From Streptomyces sp. P9-A4 (GTDB lineage: Bacteria > Actinomycetota > Actinomycetes > Streptomycetales > Streptomycetaceae), in contig NZ_JAZIFY010000001.1 of assembly GCF_036634195.1 (NCBI RefSeq), positions 4,660,501-4,724,500 of the forward strand: a stretch of 64,000 bases of DNA, in the 5' to 3' direction. The notes under the pieces are model-generated. The model was not told where the DNA came from, did not search any database, and was given only the letters and a program-made list of their open reading frames with translations. The position numbers and the translations under genes were made by a program. This document shows, piece by piece, positions 51,498 to 58,804 of the stretch (position 1 is its first letter; each line of letters begins with the position of its first letter).

Positions 51498-52619
51498 ATG
51501 CGCACCGCCCTTCGCACCGCCACCGCCGTCGCCCTCCTCGCGGGCGTCGCGATCACCACCCCGGCGCTCACCGCCGGAGCCGCCTTCGCGGCCGACGGCC
51601 CGGCCGCCATCGCCACCGCCGGTGCGAATCCGTCCGCCCAGCAGTCCGCGGCGCCGACCACCGGGGCCTCCGCCCAGCCGTCCGCCCAGCCGTCCGGTCG
51701 GCCCTCGGCGGCGCCGACCGCGAAGGCCTCGGTCAAGCCCTCCGCGCAGCCGACGGAGAAGGCACCGGCCTCCACGGCGCCCCGGGTCGGCTCGGCGAAG
51801 ATGCTCGGGCCCTGCACCACCGAGTGGGTCCTCCCGTCGGTGTTCGGTGAGGGCTGGACGGTGACCCTCGTCAACGACCTGAAGAAGGGCCCGTCGGCCG
51901 TCCTCCGGGACCCCGAGGGCAAGATCCAGGGCAGCGTCGACCGGGCCCACCCGTTCGACAGCCGCGTCGGTCTCAAGATCACCGGTGCCGACACCCGGAA
52001 CCCGGGCTTCGGCCAGCGCACCCAGGGGGGCGACACGCCCTTCCGCTGGAACTCCTTCATGCGGATCCCCGCCAACTGCTACGCCACCCCGCAGCCCGAG
52101 CTCTCCGGCCCGGTCAAGACGGGTGACTGCACCGTCCGGGAGGTCATCACCGCGGCCTTCGGCGCGCGCTGGCGGATCGTCCTCACCAACGACCTGAGGA
52201 AGGGCCCGAAGGCGGTCATGTTCGACCCCAACGGTGTGGTCATGGAGACCGCCGACCGCACCGACCCCGGCCTGGGTGCCTTCGGCCTCCGGATCAAGGG
52301 CGCGAACACCCCCACCCCGGTCCTCGGCCAGCGCGTCCAGGACAGTGTGGCGCCGCGGCAGTACTGGCGCGCCTTCCCGAAGCTCCCCACGGGCTGCGGC
52401 ACGAACGACGCCACCACGGTCCCCGCGGGCAACGGCAACACCACCGTCAACACCGGTCAGACCTCGGTCATCCCGCGGGGCGGCGTCGCGGCCGGTGCCG
52501 AGTTCGCTCCCGCCGACGACTCCACCGCCCTGATCGCCGCCGGTGCGGGCGCCGCCGCGGTCACCGCCGCCGGGCTCGGCTTCGTCGCCCTGCGCCGTCG
52601 GGCCGCCGCCCGCGTCTGA
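51498..52619 (+). CDS. Secreted, C-terminally membrane-anchored protein with duplicated domain
   Basis: A 373-residue exported protein: signal peptide (about 1-34), a Ser/Ala/Pro linker (about 35-95), then two homologous units of about 95 residues (about 103-195 and 200-295). Each has GxCT at its start, WxxxLxNDLxKGPxAVxxDPxG in the middle and a Cys near its end. A hydrophobic helix (about 345-363) and Arg-rich tail follow, the pattern of sorted or membrane-anchored wall proteins, but no clear LPXTG. AGGAGTC precedes the ATG. A sortase gene is next. Function unknown. Confidence 0.75.
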   Translation: MRTALRTATAVALLAGVAITTPALTAGAAFAADGPAAIATAGANPSAQQSAAPTTGASAQPSAQPSGRPSAAPTAKASVKPSAQPTEKAPASTAPRVGSAKMLGPCTTEWVLPSVFGEGWTVTLVNDLKKGPSAVLRDPEGKIQGSVDRAHPFDSRVGLKITGADTRNPGFGQRTQGGDTPFRWNSFMRIPANCYATPQPELSGPVKTGDCTVREVITAAFGARWRIVLTNDLRKGPKAVMFDPNGVVMETADRTDPGLGAFGLRIKGANTPTPVLGQRVQDSVAPRQYWRAFPKLPTGCGTNDATTVPAGNGNTTVNTGQTSVIPRGGVAAGAEFAPADDSTALIAAGAGAAAVTAAGLGFVALRRRAAARV

Positions 52620-52777
52620 TCCGTACCGCACGCTCCGCCCCTTGACCCGAGCGGGAGCGCACCCCACCCCGAGGCCGGTCGCCGCACCCACGCGGCGGCC
52701 GGCCGCACCCCGTACATCCCGTAGGCCGCGTACACCTCCCGTACCTTCCGCGCCTCCCCTCCGTCCGGAGCCCGCCC

Positions 52778-53422
52778 GTGAACCGTCGCCGTCACCCCTC
52801 CCGTACCGCCGCCGCCCCCGCCCTCCTCCTCGCCGCCCTCGTCGCGCTCACCGGCTGTTCCGCCGGGGCCGTGCCCGAGACTCCGCCCGCGCGGATCTCG
52901 CAGGCCGGCGGCACGCCCACGCCCGCACCCGCGAAGACCGCCGGGCCCGTGAAGCCGCTCGCGCGTTCGCTGCCCGTCCGGGTCCGGGTGCCCGCCGCCG
53001 GCGTCGACACCGGGCCGGTGCTCGAACTGGGGCTCGCCGCCGACGGGACCGTGGAGGTGCCCTCGGTCGCGGACGCCGACCGCATCGGCTGGTACGGCAA
53101 GGGCGTCACGCCCGGCGAGACGGGTCCCGCCGTCCTCATCGGGCACTTCGACACCGCCCGCGGCCCGGCGGTCCTGAAGAACGTCTCCCGGGTGCGCGTC
53201 GGCGACGAGATCACCGTGTCCCGCGCGGACGGCACCACCGCGGTCTTCCGCGTCAGGGCACTGGAGCAGGTCGACAAGGACGACTTCCCGACCGCCAAGG
53301 TGTACGGCGACACCCGGGGGCCCGAGCTGCGGCTCGTCACCTGCGGCGGGGAGCTGACCGACGGCCACCGCCCCGACAACATCATTCTGTACGCGGACCT
53401 CGTGGCCGCGCGGGCCGCCTGA
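52778..53422 (+). CDS. Class F sortase
   Basis: A 214-residue transpeptidase-type sortase, exported and probably lipid-anchored (lipobox LTGC, Cys about 27, though an uncleaved anchor is possible). Catalytic triad H123 (LIGHFDT), C189 (RLVTCGGE) and R198 (DGHRPDN) is complete and correctly spaced. Class F sortases are common in actinobacteria with few known substrates. The preceding surface protein is a candidate substrate by position only. Confidence 0.9.
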   Translation: MNRRRHPSRTAAAPALLLAALVALTGCSAGAVPETPPARISQAGGTPTPAPAKTAGPVKPLARSLPVRVRVPAAGVDTGPVLELGLAADGTVEVPSVADADRIGWYGKGVTPGETGPAVLIGHFDTARGPAVLKNVSRVRVGDEITVSRADGTTAVFRVRALEQVDKDDFPTAKVYGDTRGPELRLVTCGGELTDGHRPDNIILYADLVAARAA

Positions 53423-53456
53423 GCCCCCGCCGCCCCCCTGAGGCACAATCGGCGGC

Positions 53457-54137
53457 ATGACGACCCCCGAGCCGACCCCCGAGCCCAGCCGCGAGCCGGG
53501 TCGCGAGTCGATCCCCGAGCAGCCGTCCGTCGAGTTCGCCGATCGGGTCTTCCGGTCGCCCCTCGGGATCGCGAGCGGGGTGTTCCTGCTGCTTCTCGCG
53601 GCGCTCTTCGCCGGTGACGCGATGGTCAGGGGCGAGGGCCGGTCGCCCTGGATCGCGCTCGCGGGTCTCCTGCTCGCCGTACCGCTGATCGTGGCGTTCA
53701 CGATCCGGCCGGCCGTGTACGCCAACGACCACCGGCTCCGGGTCCGCAACCCGTTCCGGTCGATCACCCTGCCCTGGGCGGCCGTCGCGGACATCAGGGC
53801 CGGCTACTCCAGCGAGGTCTTCACGCAGGAGGGCGCCAAGTACCAGCTGTGGGCGGTCCCCGTCTCGCTGCGCCAGCGCAAGAAGGCGGCCCGCCGGGCC
53901 GCCCGTGCCTCCCAGGACGATCCGCACGGCCGTACGTCCACCGCCGCCGACGTACGGGACAGCGCCTCCCGGACGGCGCCCACCGACCAGACCGTCGCCG
54001 ATCTGCGCGAGCTGGCCTCGCTGCACGCCGGGAACCCGGGGGCGCGGGGCGAGGTGCGGGTGCGCTGGGCGTACGAGATCGTCGGTCCCGCGGTGGCCGG
54101 ACTGCTGCTCCTGATCATCCTGATCGCGACAGGCTGA
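53457..54137 (+). CDS. PH-domain membrane protein (bPH2/DUF6)-like
   Basis: A 226-residue inner-membrane protein. Pro/Glu-rich N-terminus, two helices (about 37-57 and 65-83), then a bacterial PH-like domain (about 85-135: YANDHRLRVRNPFRSITLPWAAVADIRAGYSSE split over several strands), a charged linker and a C-terminal helix (about 205-224). Function unknown; similar proteins are widespread in Streptomyces. Start placed at ATG 18 codons upstream of the first family-like residue. Confidence 0.75.
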   Translation: MTTPEPTPEPSREPGRESIPEQPSVEFADRVFRSPLGIASGVFLLLLAALFAGDAMVRGEGRSPWIALAGLLLAVPLIVAFTIRPAVYANDHRLRVRNPFRSITLPWAAVADIRAGYSSEVFTQEGAKYQLWAVPVSLRQRKKAARRAARASQDDPHGRTSTAADVRDSASRTAPTDQTVADLRELASLHAGNPGARGEVRVRWAYEIVGPAVAGLLLLIILIATG

Positions 54138-54204
54138 CCGGTTCTCGACGGTGTCCGCCGGGGGCCGGTGTCCTAGGGGCAACGGCCCGGTGAAGCGTGC
54201 CATC

Positions 54205-54253
54205 GCGCAATTGGTTTAGCACCCAACAGTCACCCCCGTCTCAATAGATTGCG
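54205..54253. promoter_or_regulatory. Inverted repeat and -10-like box before the 54266 gene
   Basis: GCGCAAT (54205-54211) and ATTGCGC (54247-54253) form a wide inverted repeat. Within it TCAATAGATT (54240-54249) contains a -10-like TAGATT; the same 10-mer occurs at about 51389, upstream of the 51498 gene. Confidence 0.4.
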
Positions 54254-54265
54254 CTTGCCGAGACT

Positions 54266-54652
54266 GTGGGGGTGGGGGCGATGACCAAGGGCACCGGTGT
54301 GTCCGGAACGCGCTGTCTGGTCGACATGGGGGCCGACGGGCGCTACGGGTGGCGACTCGTCGCCCAGAACGGAAGGGTCGTCGCGCGGTCGGGGGGCTGC
54401 TACGACGACCACGCCGGGTGCCGGGCGGCCTTCGCCGCGCTGTGCGCCGGGCACACGGCCCTGGCCGGCGGGGTACAGCACACCGCGGGCGGCAACGGCT
54501 GGGTATGGCTGCTGCGCGACGCGGAAGGGCGTACCGCCGCCCTCTCCGGACGCTCCTACGAGCGCCATTCCACCTGCCGTACCGCCTATGCGCGGTTCCG
54601 AGCGCTGATCGCCGAAGAAGGCCCCGGATGGGCCTCAACAGCCTTACGGTGA
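54266..54652 (+). CDS. YegP/DUF1508-like small protein with two repeats
   Basis: A 128-residue (or 123-residue if ATG 54281 is used) protein with two similar units. Unit one is WRLVAQNGRVVARSGGCYDD followed by HAGCRAAFAAL, and unit two WVWLLRDAEGRTAALSGRSY followed by ERHSTCRTAYARFRAL, the pattern of DUF1508 (YegP) proteins that bind lattices of small basic folds. No signal or membrane segment. GGGGG-rich ribosome site is ambiguous between the two starts. Function unknown. Confidence 0.75.
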   Translation: MGVGAMTKGTGVSGTRCLVDMGADGRYGWRLVAQNGRVVARSGGCYDDHAGCRAAFAALCAGHTALAGGVQHTAGGNGWVWLLRDAEGRTAALSGRSYERHSTCRTAYARFRALIAEEGPGWASTALR

Positions 54653-54679
54653 ACGGAAGTTGCCCCGCGCACGCCCCTC

Positions 54680-54712
54680 GTTCACATCGAGTGGCGCGCA
54701 TGTCCACCGGGC
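54680..54712 (+). promoter_or_regulatory. PHO-box-like triple direct repeat before the Pst-like cluster
   Basis: Three 11-nt direct-repeat units start at 54680, 54691 and 54702: GTTCACATCGA, GTGGCGCGCAT and GTCCACCGGGC. The period and the GTTCAC head match Streptomyces PhoP operators. Located 19 bp before the pstC-like start. Confidence 0.6.
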
Positions 54713-54730
54713 GGGACTTACGTCCTTCCC

Positions 54731-55801
54731 GTGACGACCGAGACCCTTGACCCGCCGCCCGGCCCGCCGCCCGGGGGACCGCCGACCGGCACCCCGCCGT
54801 CCGGCGGCCCGGCGGACCCGCCGACCGACACGCCGAGACGGCTGCACGCCGACCCCGGCCTCCCCGACCGGGTCTTCCGCGCCGTCGCCCGCACCGGCGG
54901 CGGCCTCGTCCTCGCGGTCATGCTCCTCGTCGGCGGCTTCCTGCTGCACCGCGCCTGGCAGGCCCTCGACCGCGCCGGCCTCGCCTTCCTCAGCACCGAG
55001 ACCTGGGAACCGGACGGCGGACGCTTCGGGATCGCGGCCGTCCTCCTCGGCACCGTCCTCATCGCGCTCGTCGCGATCGTCGTGGCCGTCCCGCTCGCCA
55101 CCGGGGCCGCGCTCTACATCTCCGAGTACGCGCCGCCCCGGCTGCGCCGCACCCTCGTCTCCACCGTCGACCTGATGGCCGCCGTGCCCTCCGTCGTCTA
55201 CGGCCTGTGGGGCGTCTTCTGGCTGGAGGAGTCGATCCTCCCGATCGCCCGCTGGATCGCCACCTACCTCGGCTGGATCCCGTTCCTGCGGGTCGACGGC
55301 GCCGACCCGGACGACCCGCTGGCCCCGCCCACCGTCTACACCTCGTCCACCTTCGTCGCCGGCCTCGTCGTCGCCATGATGGTCGCGCCGATCATCTGCT
55401 CGATCATGCGCGAGGTCTTCTCCCAGGCCCCCGCCGGCGAACGCGAGGGCGCCTACGCGCTCGGCGCCACCCGCTGGGGCATGATCCGCAGCGTCGTCCT
55501 GCCCTTCGGCAAGGGCGGCATGATCGGCGGCACCATGCTCGGCCTCGGCCGCGCCCTCGGCGAGACCATCGCCGTCTACATGGTCATCTCGCAGGTCTTC
55601 ACCGTCCAGTGGCACGTCCTGCAGACCGGCACCAGCTCGGTGTCCTCCCTCATCGCCCTGCGCTACGGCGAGGCCACGCCCTTCGGGATGTCCGCCCTGA
55701 TGGCGGCCGGCTTCGCGCTCTTCGTCATGACCCTGATCGTCAACTTCGCCGCCTCGTCCATCGTCGCCCGCAGCCGCTCCGGCGCCACCAGCGACGCGTA
55801 A
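54731..55801 (+). CDS. Phosphate-type ABC transporter permease (PstC-like)
   Basis: A 356-residue inner-membrane permease with a Pro-rich N-terminus (about 1-45) and six helices. The cytoplasmic coupling motif is EREGAYALGATRWGMIRSVVLPFG (about 238-261) and LGRALGETIAVYMV (about 275) is PstC-type. In family terms it imports phosphate with PstA, PstB and PstS. GTG start. No pstB gene is in the window, so the ATPase is encoded elsewhere or beyond 64 kb. First gene of the cluster after a PHO-like box. Confidence 0.88.
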   Translation: MTTETLDPPPGPPPGGPPTGTPPSGGPADPPTDTPRRLHADPGLPDRVFRAVARTGGGLVLAVMLLVGGFLLHRAWQALDRAGLAFLSTETWEPDGGRFGIAAVLLGTVLIALVAIVVAVPLATGAALYISEYAPPRLRRTLVSTVDLMAAVPSVVYGLWGVFWLEESILPIARWIATYLGWIPFLRVDGADPDDPLAPPTVYTSSTFVAGLVVAMMVAPIICSIMREVFSQAPAGEREGAYALGATRWGMIRSVVLPFGKGGMIGGTMLGLGRALGETIAVYMVISQVFTVQWHVLQTGTSSVSSLIALRYGEATPFGMSALMAAGFALFVMTLIVNFAASSIVARSRSGATSDA

Positions 55802-55814
55802 CAGGGGAAACCAC

Positions 55815-57014
55815 ATGACCATCGCCCCGGAGCGGCCGCGGCTGCGCCCGCCCGCCGAGAAGTCCCCGCCGCCCGGACCCGAACACCGCCGGACCACCGG
55901 CAGCCTGCGCGCCTCCGACGTGTACGCCGTGCTCGGCGCCGCCGCCGCCTCGCTCGCCCTCACCTGGCTGGTCTTCGCCCGCCTGCTGCCCTTCAGCGGC
56001 ACCGTCGGCTTCGCCCTCGTCGCGTACGTCCTCTTCCTCGGGCTCTACGCGCTGCTCGTCTCCTTCGACGAGGACGGGCCCGCCGTACGCGACCGGATCG
56101 CGGGCGTCGTCGTCCGCACCTTCGGTCTCGTGCTCCTCACCGTCCTCGTCTTCGTCGTCGCCTTCACCCTCTGGGAGGGCCGCGAGGCCCTGGTCCACCT
56201 CAACTTCTTCACCCAGGACATGAGCCTTGCGGGCCCCCTCGAACCGCTCGACGTCGGCGGCATCCTGCACGCCGTCGTCGGCACCCTCGAACAGGTCGGC
56301 ATCGCCCTCGCGCTCACCGTGCCCACCGGCATCGTCTGCGCGGTCTTCCTCACCGAGGTGCCGGGTGCCTTCGCCCGCCTCGTCCGCACCGTCGTCGAGG
56401 CCATGACGGCGCTGCCCTCGATCGTCGCGGGCCTCTTCGTCTACGCGACCGTCATCCTCGGCCTCGGCATGGAGCGCTCCGGCCTCGCCGCCTCCCTGGC
56501 CCTCTCCGTGATGATGCTGCCGATCATCATCCGCGCCGCCGACGTCGTCATCCGGCTGGTCCCCGGCACGCTGCGGGAGGCCTCGTACGCCATGGGGTCC
56601 TCGCGCTGGCGCACCGTCTGGCACGTGGTGCTGCCCACCGCCCGCTCGGGGCTCACCACGGCCGTGATCCTCGGTACCGCGCGCGGGGTGGGGGAGACCT
56701 CGCCCGTGCTGCTCACCGCCGGTTTCACCGCCGAGCTGAACGCCCTGCCGACCTCCGGCGCCCAGGTCTCCCTGCCGCTCGCCACCTTCGAGCTCGTCAA
56801 GTCGCCCGAACCGAACATGATCGCCCGCGGCTTCGGCACCGCCGCCGTCCTCATGCTGCTCGTCCTGCTCCTCTTCGTCCTCGCCCGGATCGCGGGCGGG
56901 CGAGGCCCCGGACAGCTGACGAAGCGCCAGGAGCGGCGCCGGGCCGAGGCGTCCCGTCGCGACGCCGCCCGCGCGGAACGATCCGCACCCGTATCGCCGA
57001 GGAGTACGCCGTGA
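55815..57014 (+). CDS. Phosphate-type ABC transporter permease (PstA-like)
   Basis: A 399-residue permease partner. Two or three extra N-terminal helices (about 33-125) precede the canonical PstA domain with TALPSIVAGLFVYA (about 196), GTLREASYAMGSSRWRTVWHVVLPTA (about 253) and ARGVGETSPVLLTAG. A basic C-terminal tail (GQLTKRQERRRAEASRRDAAR) follows. Sits 13 bp after pstC and overlaps the next start by 4 bp (GTGA). Confidence 0.88.
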   Translation: MTIAPERPRLRPPAEKSPPPGPEHRRTTGSLRASDVYAVLGAAAASLALTWLVFARLLPFSGTVGFALVAYVLFLGLYALLVSFDEDGPAVRDRIAGVVVRTFGLVLLTVLVFVVAFTLWEGREALVHLNFFTQDMSLAGPLEPLDVGGILHAVVGTLEQVGIALALTVPTGIVCAVFLTEVPGAFARLVRTVVEAMTALPSIVAGLFVYATVILGLGMERSGLAASLALSVMMLPIIIRAADVVIRLVPGTLREASYAMGSSRWRTVWHVVLPTARSGLTTAVILGTARGVGETSPVLLTAGFTAELNALPTSGAQVSLPLATFELVKSPEPNMIARGFGTAAVLMLLVLLLFVLARIAGGRGPGQLTKRQERRRAEASRRDAARAERSAPVSPRSTP

Positions 57015-58804
57015 GAGCCGTGTCCGCCACCCGCACCCTGCTGGGCCTCGCCGCCGTCCTGTGCGCGCTGCTCGCCCTGCTCGTCCAGCCGCCCGCCGCA
57101 CAGGCCGCCGGCTACACCAAGATCACCGGGTCCGGCTCCACCTGGAGCTCCAACGCCGTCGAGCAGTGGCGCCGCAACATCGGCGCCAACACCGGACTGA
57201 CCGTCAACTTCAACGCCAACGGCTCCTCCCAGGGCCGCGAGCAGTTCAAGAACGGCACCGTCGACTTCGCCGTCTCCGAGATCCCGTACGGCCTCAAGGA
57301 CGGCAACGCCACCGATGTGCCGCCCCGCCGCGGCTACGCGTACATGCCGATCGTCGCCGGTGGCACCGCCTTCATGTACAACCTGCGGATCAGCGGCCGC
57401 CAGGTCACCAACCTGCGCCTCTCCGGACCCGTCCTCGCGAGGATCTTCACCGGCCGGCTGACCATGTGGAACGCGCCCGAGATCAAGGCCGACAACCCCG
57501 GCCTCACCCTCCCCGCGCGCCGCATCGTCCCCGTGGTGCGCTCCGACGGCTCGGGCACCACCGCCCAGTTCACCACCTGGCTCGCCAAGGAGCAGGGCGC
57601 CGTCTGGAACGACTACTGCCGGCGGGCCGGCCGTGACACGCCCTGCGGCATGACCTCGTACTTCCCGGTGGTGCCCGGCACCACCACCGTCGCCAAGTCC
57701 GGCTCCCTCGGCGTCTCCGCCCACGTCCGCCAGCCGCAGGGCGAGGGGGCCATCACCTACGTCGAGTACTCGTACGCGATCAACGCCCACTTCCCGGTCG
57801 CCAAGATCCTCAACTCCGCCGGGTACTACGTCGAACCGACCGCCTCCAGCGTCGCCGTCGCCCTGCTCAGGGCCCGGATCAACGACGACAAGAACTCGAC
57901 CGACTACCTCACCCAGATCCTCGACGGCGTCTACCGCACCAACGACCGCCGCGGCTACCCGCTCTCCAGCTACAGCTACATGGTCGTCCCCACCACCGAG
58001 ACGGCCCCGCACACCCGCGACAAGGGCCGCTCGATCGGCACCTTCGCCCGCTACTTCCTCTGCGAGGGCCAGCAGCAGGCCGAGGAGCTCGGCTACTCGC
58101 CGCTGCCGAAGAACCTCGTCCAGGCGGGCTTCGAGCAGGTGCGCCGGATACCCGGGGCGCCCACCGGCGCCGTCGACCTGTCCGGCTGCCGCAACCCCAC
58201 CTTCTCGGCGGACGGCACCAACACCCTCGCCAGGAACGCACCCATGCCGAAGGCCTGCGACAAGCGCGGCGCGACCCAGTGCGGGGACGGGACGGGTGGC
58301 GCACGCGGCTCGAACACCCCGGTGAACAACGGTGGTTCGGCCGCCGGTGGCGGCTCCACGGGCGGCAGCGGGAACGCGAACGGCTCCACGGCCGGCGGCA
58401 CCCAGGGCTCCGGCGCCAACGACGGCTCCACCACCGGCGGTTCCGGCGGCGGCACCGGCTCCGCCACCAACTCCGGTACCGGCAACGGCGGTTCCAGCGG
58501 TGGCGGTACGGCCGCCGGGGCCGGCTCGGCCTCCGGCGGCGGCACCGGCGGCGGAGCCGTCGACCCCGACACCGGCGAGGTCCTCGCCGGGGACGCGGGC
58601 GGCGGCAACGGCGCCACCGGCGGAGGGGACTCCGGCACCGGCATCGTCGGCACCCCGGTCACCCTCGCCGCCGAGACCGGCGGCGGCCTGCGCGGGGTCC
58701 TCATGGCCCTCTCCGTGATCCTGCTCCTCGCCACCGTCGTCGGCCCGCCGCTCGTCGGGCGCGCCCTCACCGCCCGCGCCCGGCGCCAGGGAGGCACCCG
58801 ATGA
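57011..58804 (+). CDS. Membrane-tethered PstS-like binding protein with long Gly/Ser/Thr linker
   Basis: A 597-residue exported protein. Signal peptide (about 1-32, AQAAG), a PstS/PBP-like phosphate-binding domain (about 33-375) with GSGSTWSSNAVEQW and VVRSDGSGTTAQFTTWL, equivalent to the phosphate loops of PstS. A low-complexity Gly/Ser/Thr/Asn linker follows (about 430-545), then a C-terminal helix (about 563-584) and basic tail. Instead of a lipid anchor it is therefore held by a C-terminal helix through a wall-spanning linker. LAAETGGG just before the helix resembles a degenerate sorting motif. Confidence 0.85.
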   Translation: MRAVSATRTLLGLAAVLCALLALLVQPPAAQAAGYTKITGSGSTWSSNAVEQWRRNIGANTGLTVNFNANGSSQGREQFKNGTVDFAVSEIPYGLKDGNATDVPPRRGYAYMPIVAGGTAFMYNLRISGRQVTNLRLSGPVLARIFTGRLTMWNAPEIKADNPGLTLPARRIVPVVRSDGSGTTAQFTTWLAKEQGAVWNDYCRRAGRDTPCGMTSYFPVVPGTTTVAKSGSLGVSAHVRQPQGEGAITYVEYSYAINAHFPVAKILNSAGYYVEPTASSVAVALLRARINDDKNSTDYLTQILDGVYRTNDRRGYPLSSYSYMVVPTTETAPHTRDKGRSIGTFARYFLCEGQQQAEELGYSPLPKNLVQAGFEQVRRIPGAPTGAVDLSGCRNPTFSADGTNTLARNAPMPKACDKRGATQCGDGTGGARGSNTPVNNGGSAAGGGSTGGSGNANGSTAGGTQGSGANDGSTTGGSGGGTGSATNSGTGNGGSSGGGTAAGAGSASGGGTGGGAVDPDTGEVLAGDAGGGNGATGGGDSGTGIVGTPVTLAAETGGGLRGVLMALSVILLLATVVGPPLVGRALTARARRQGGTR

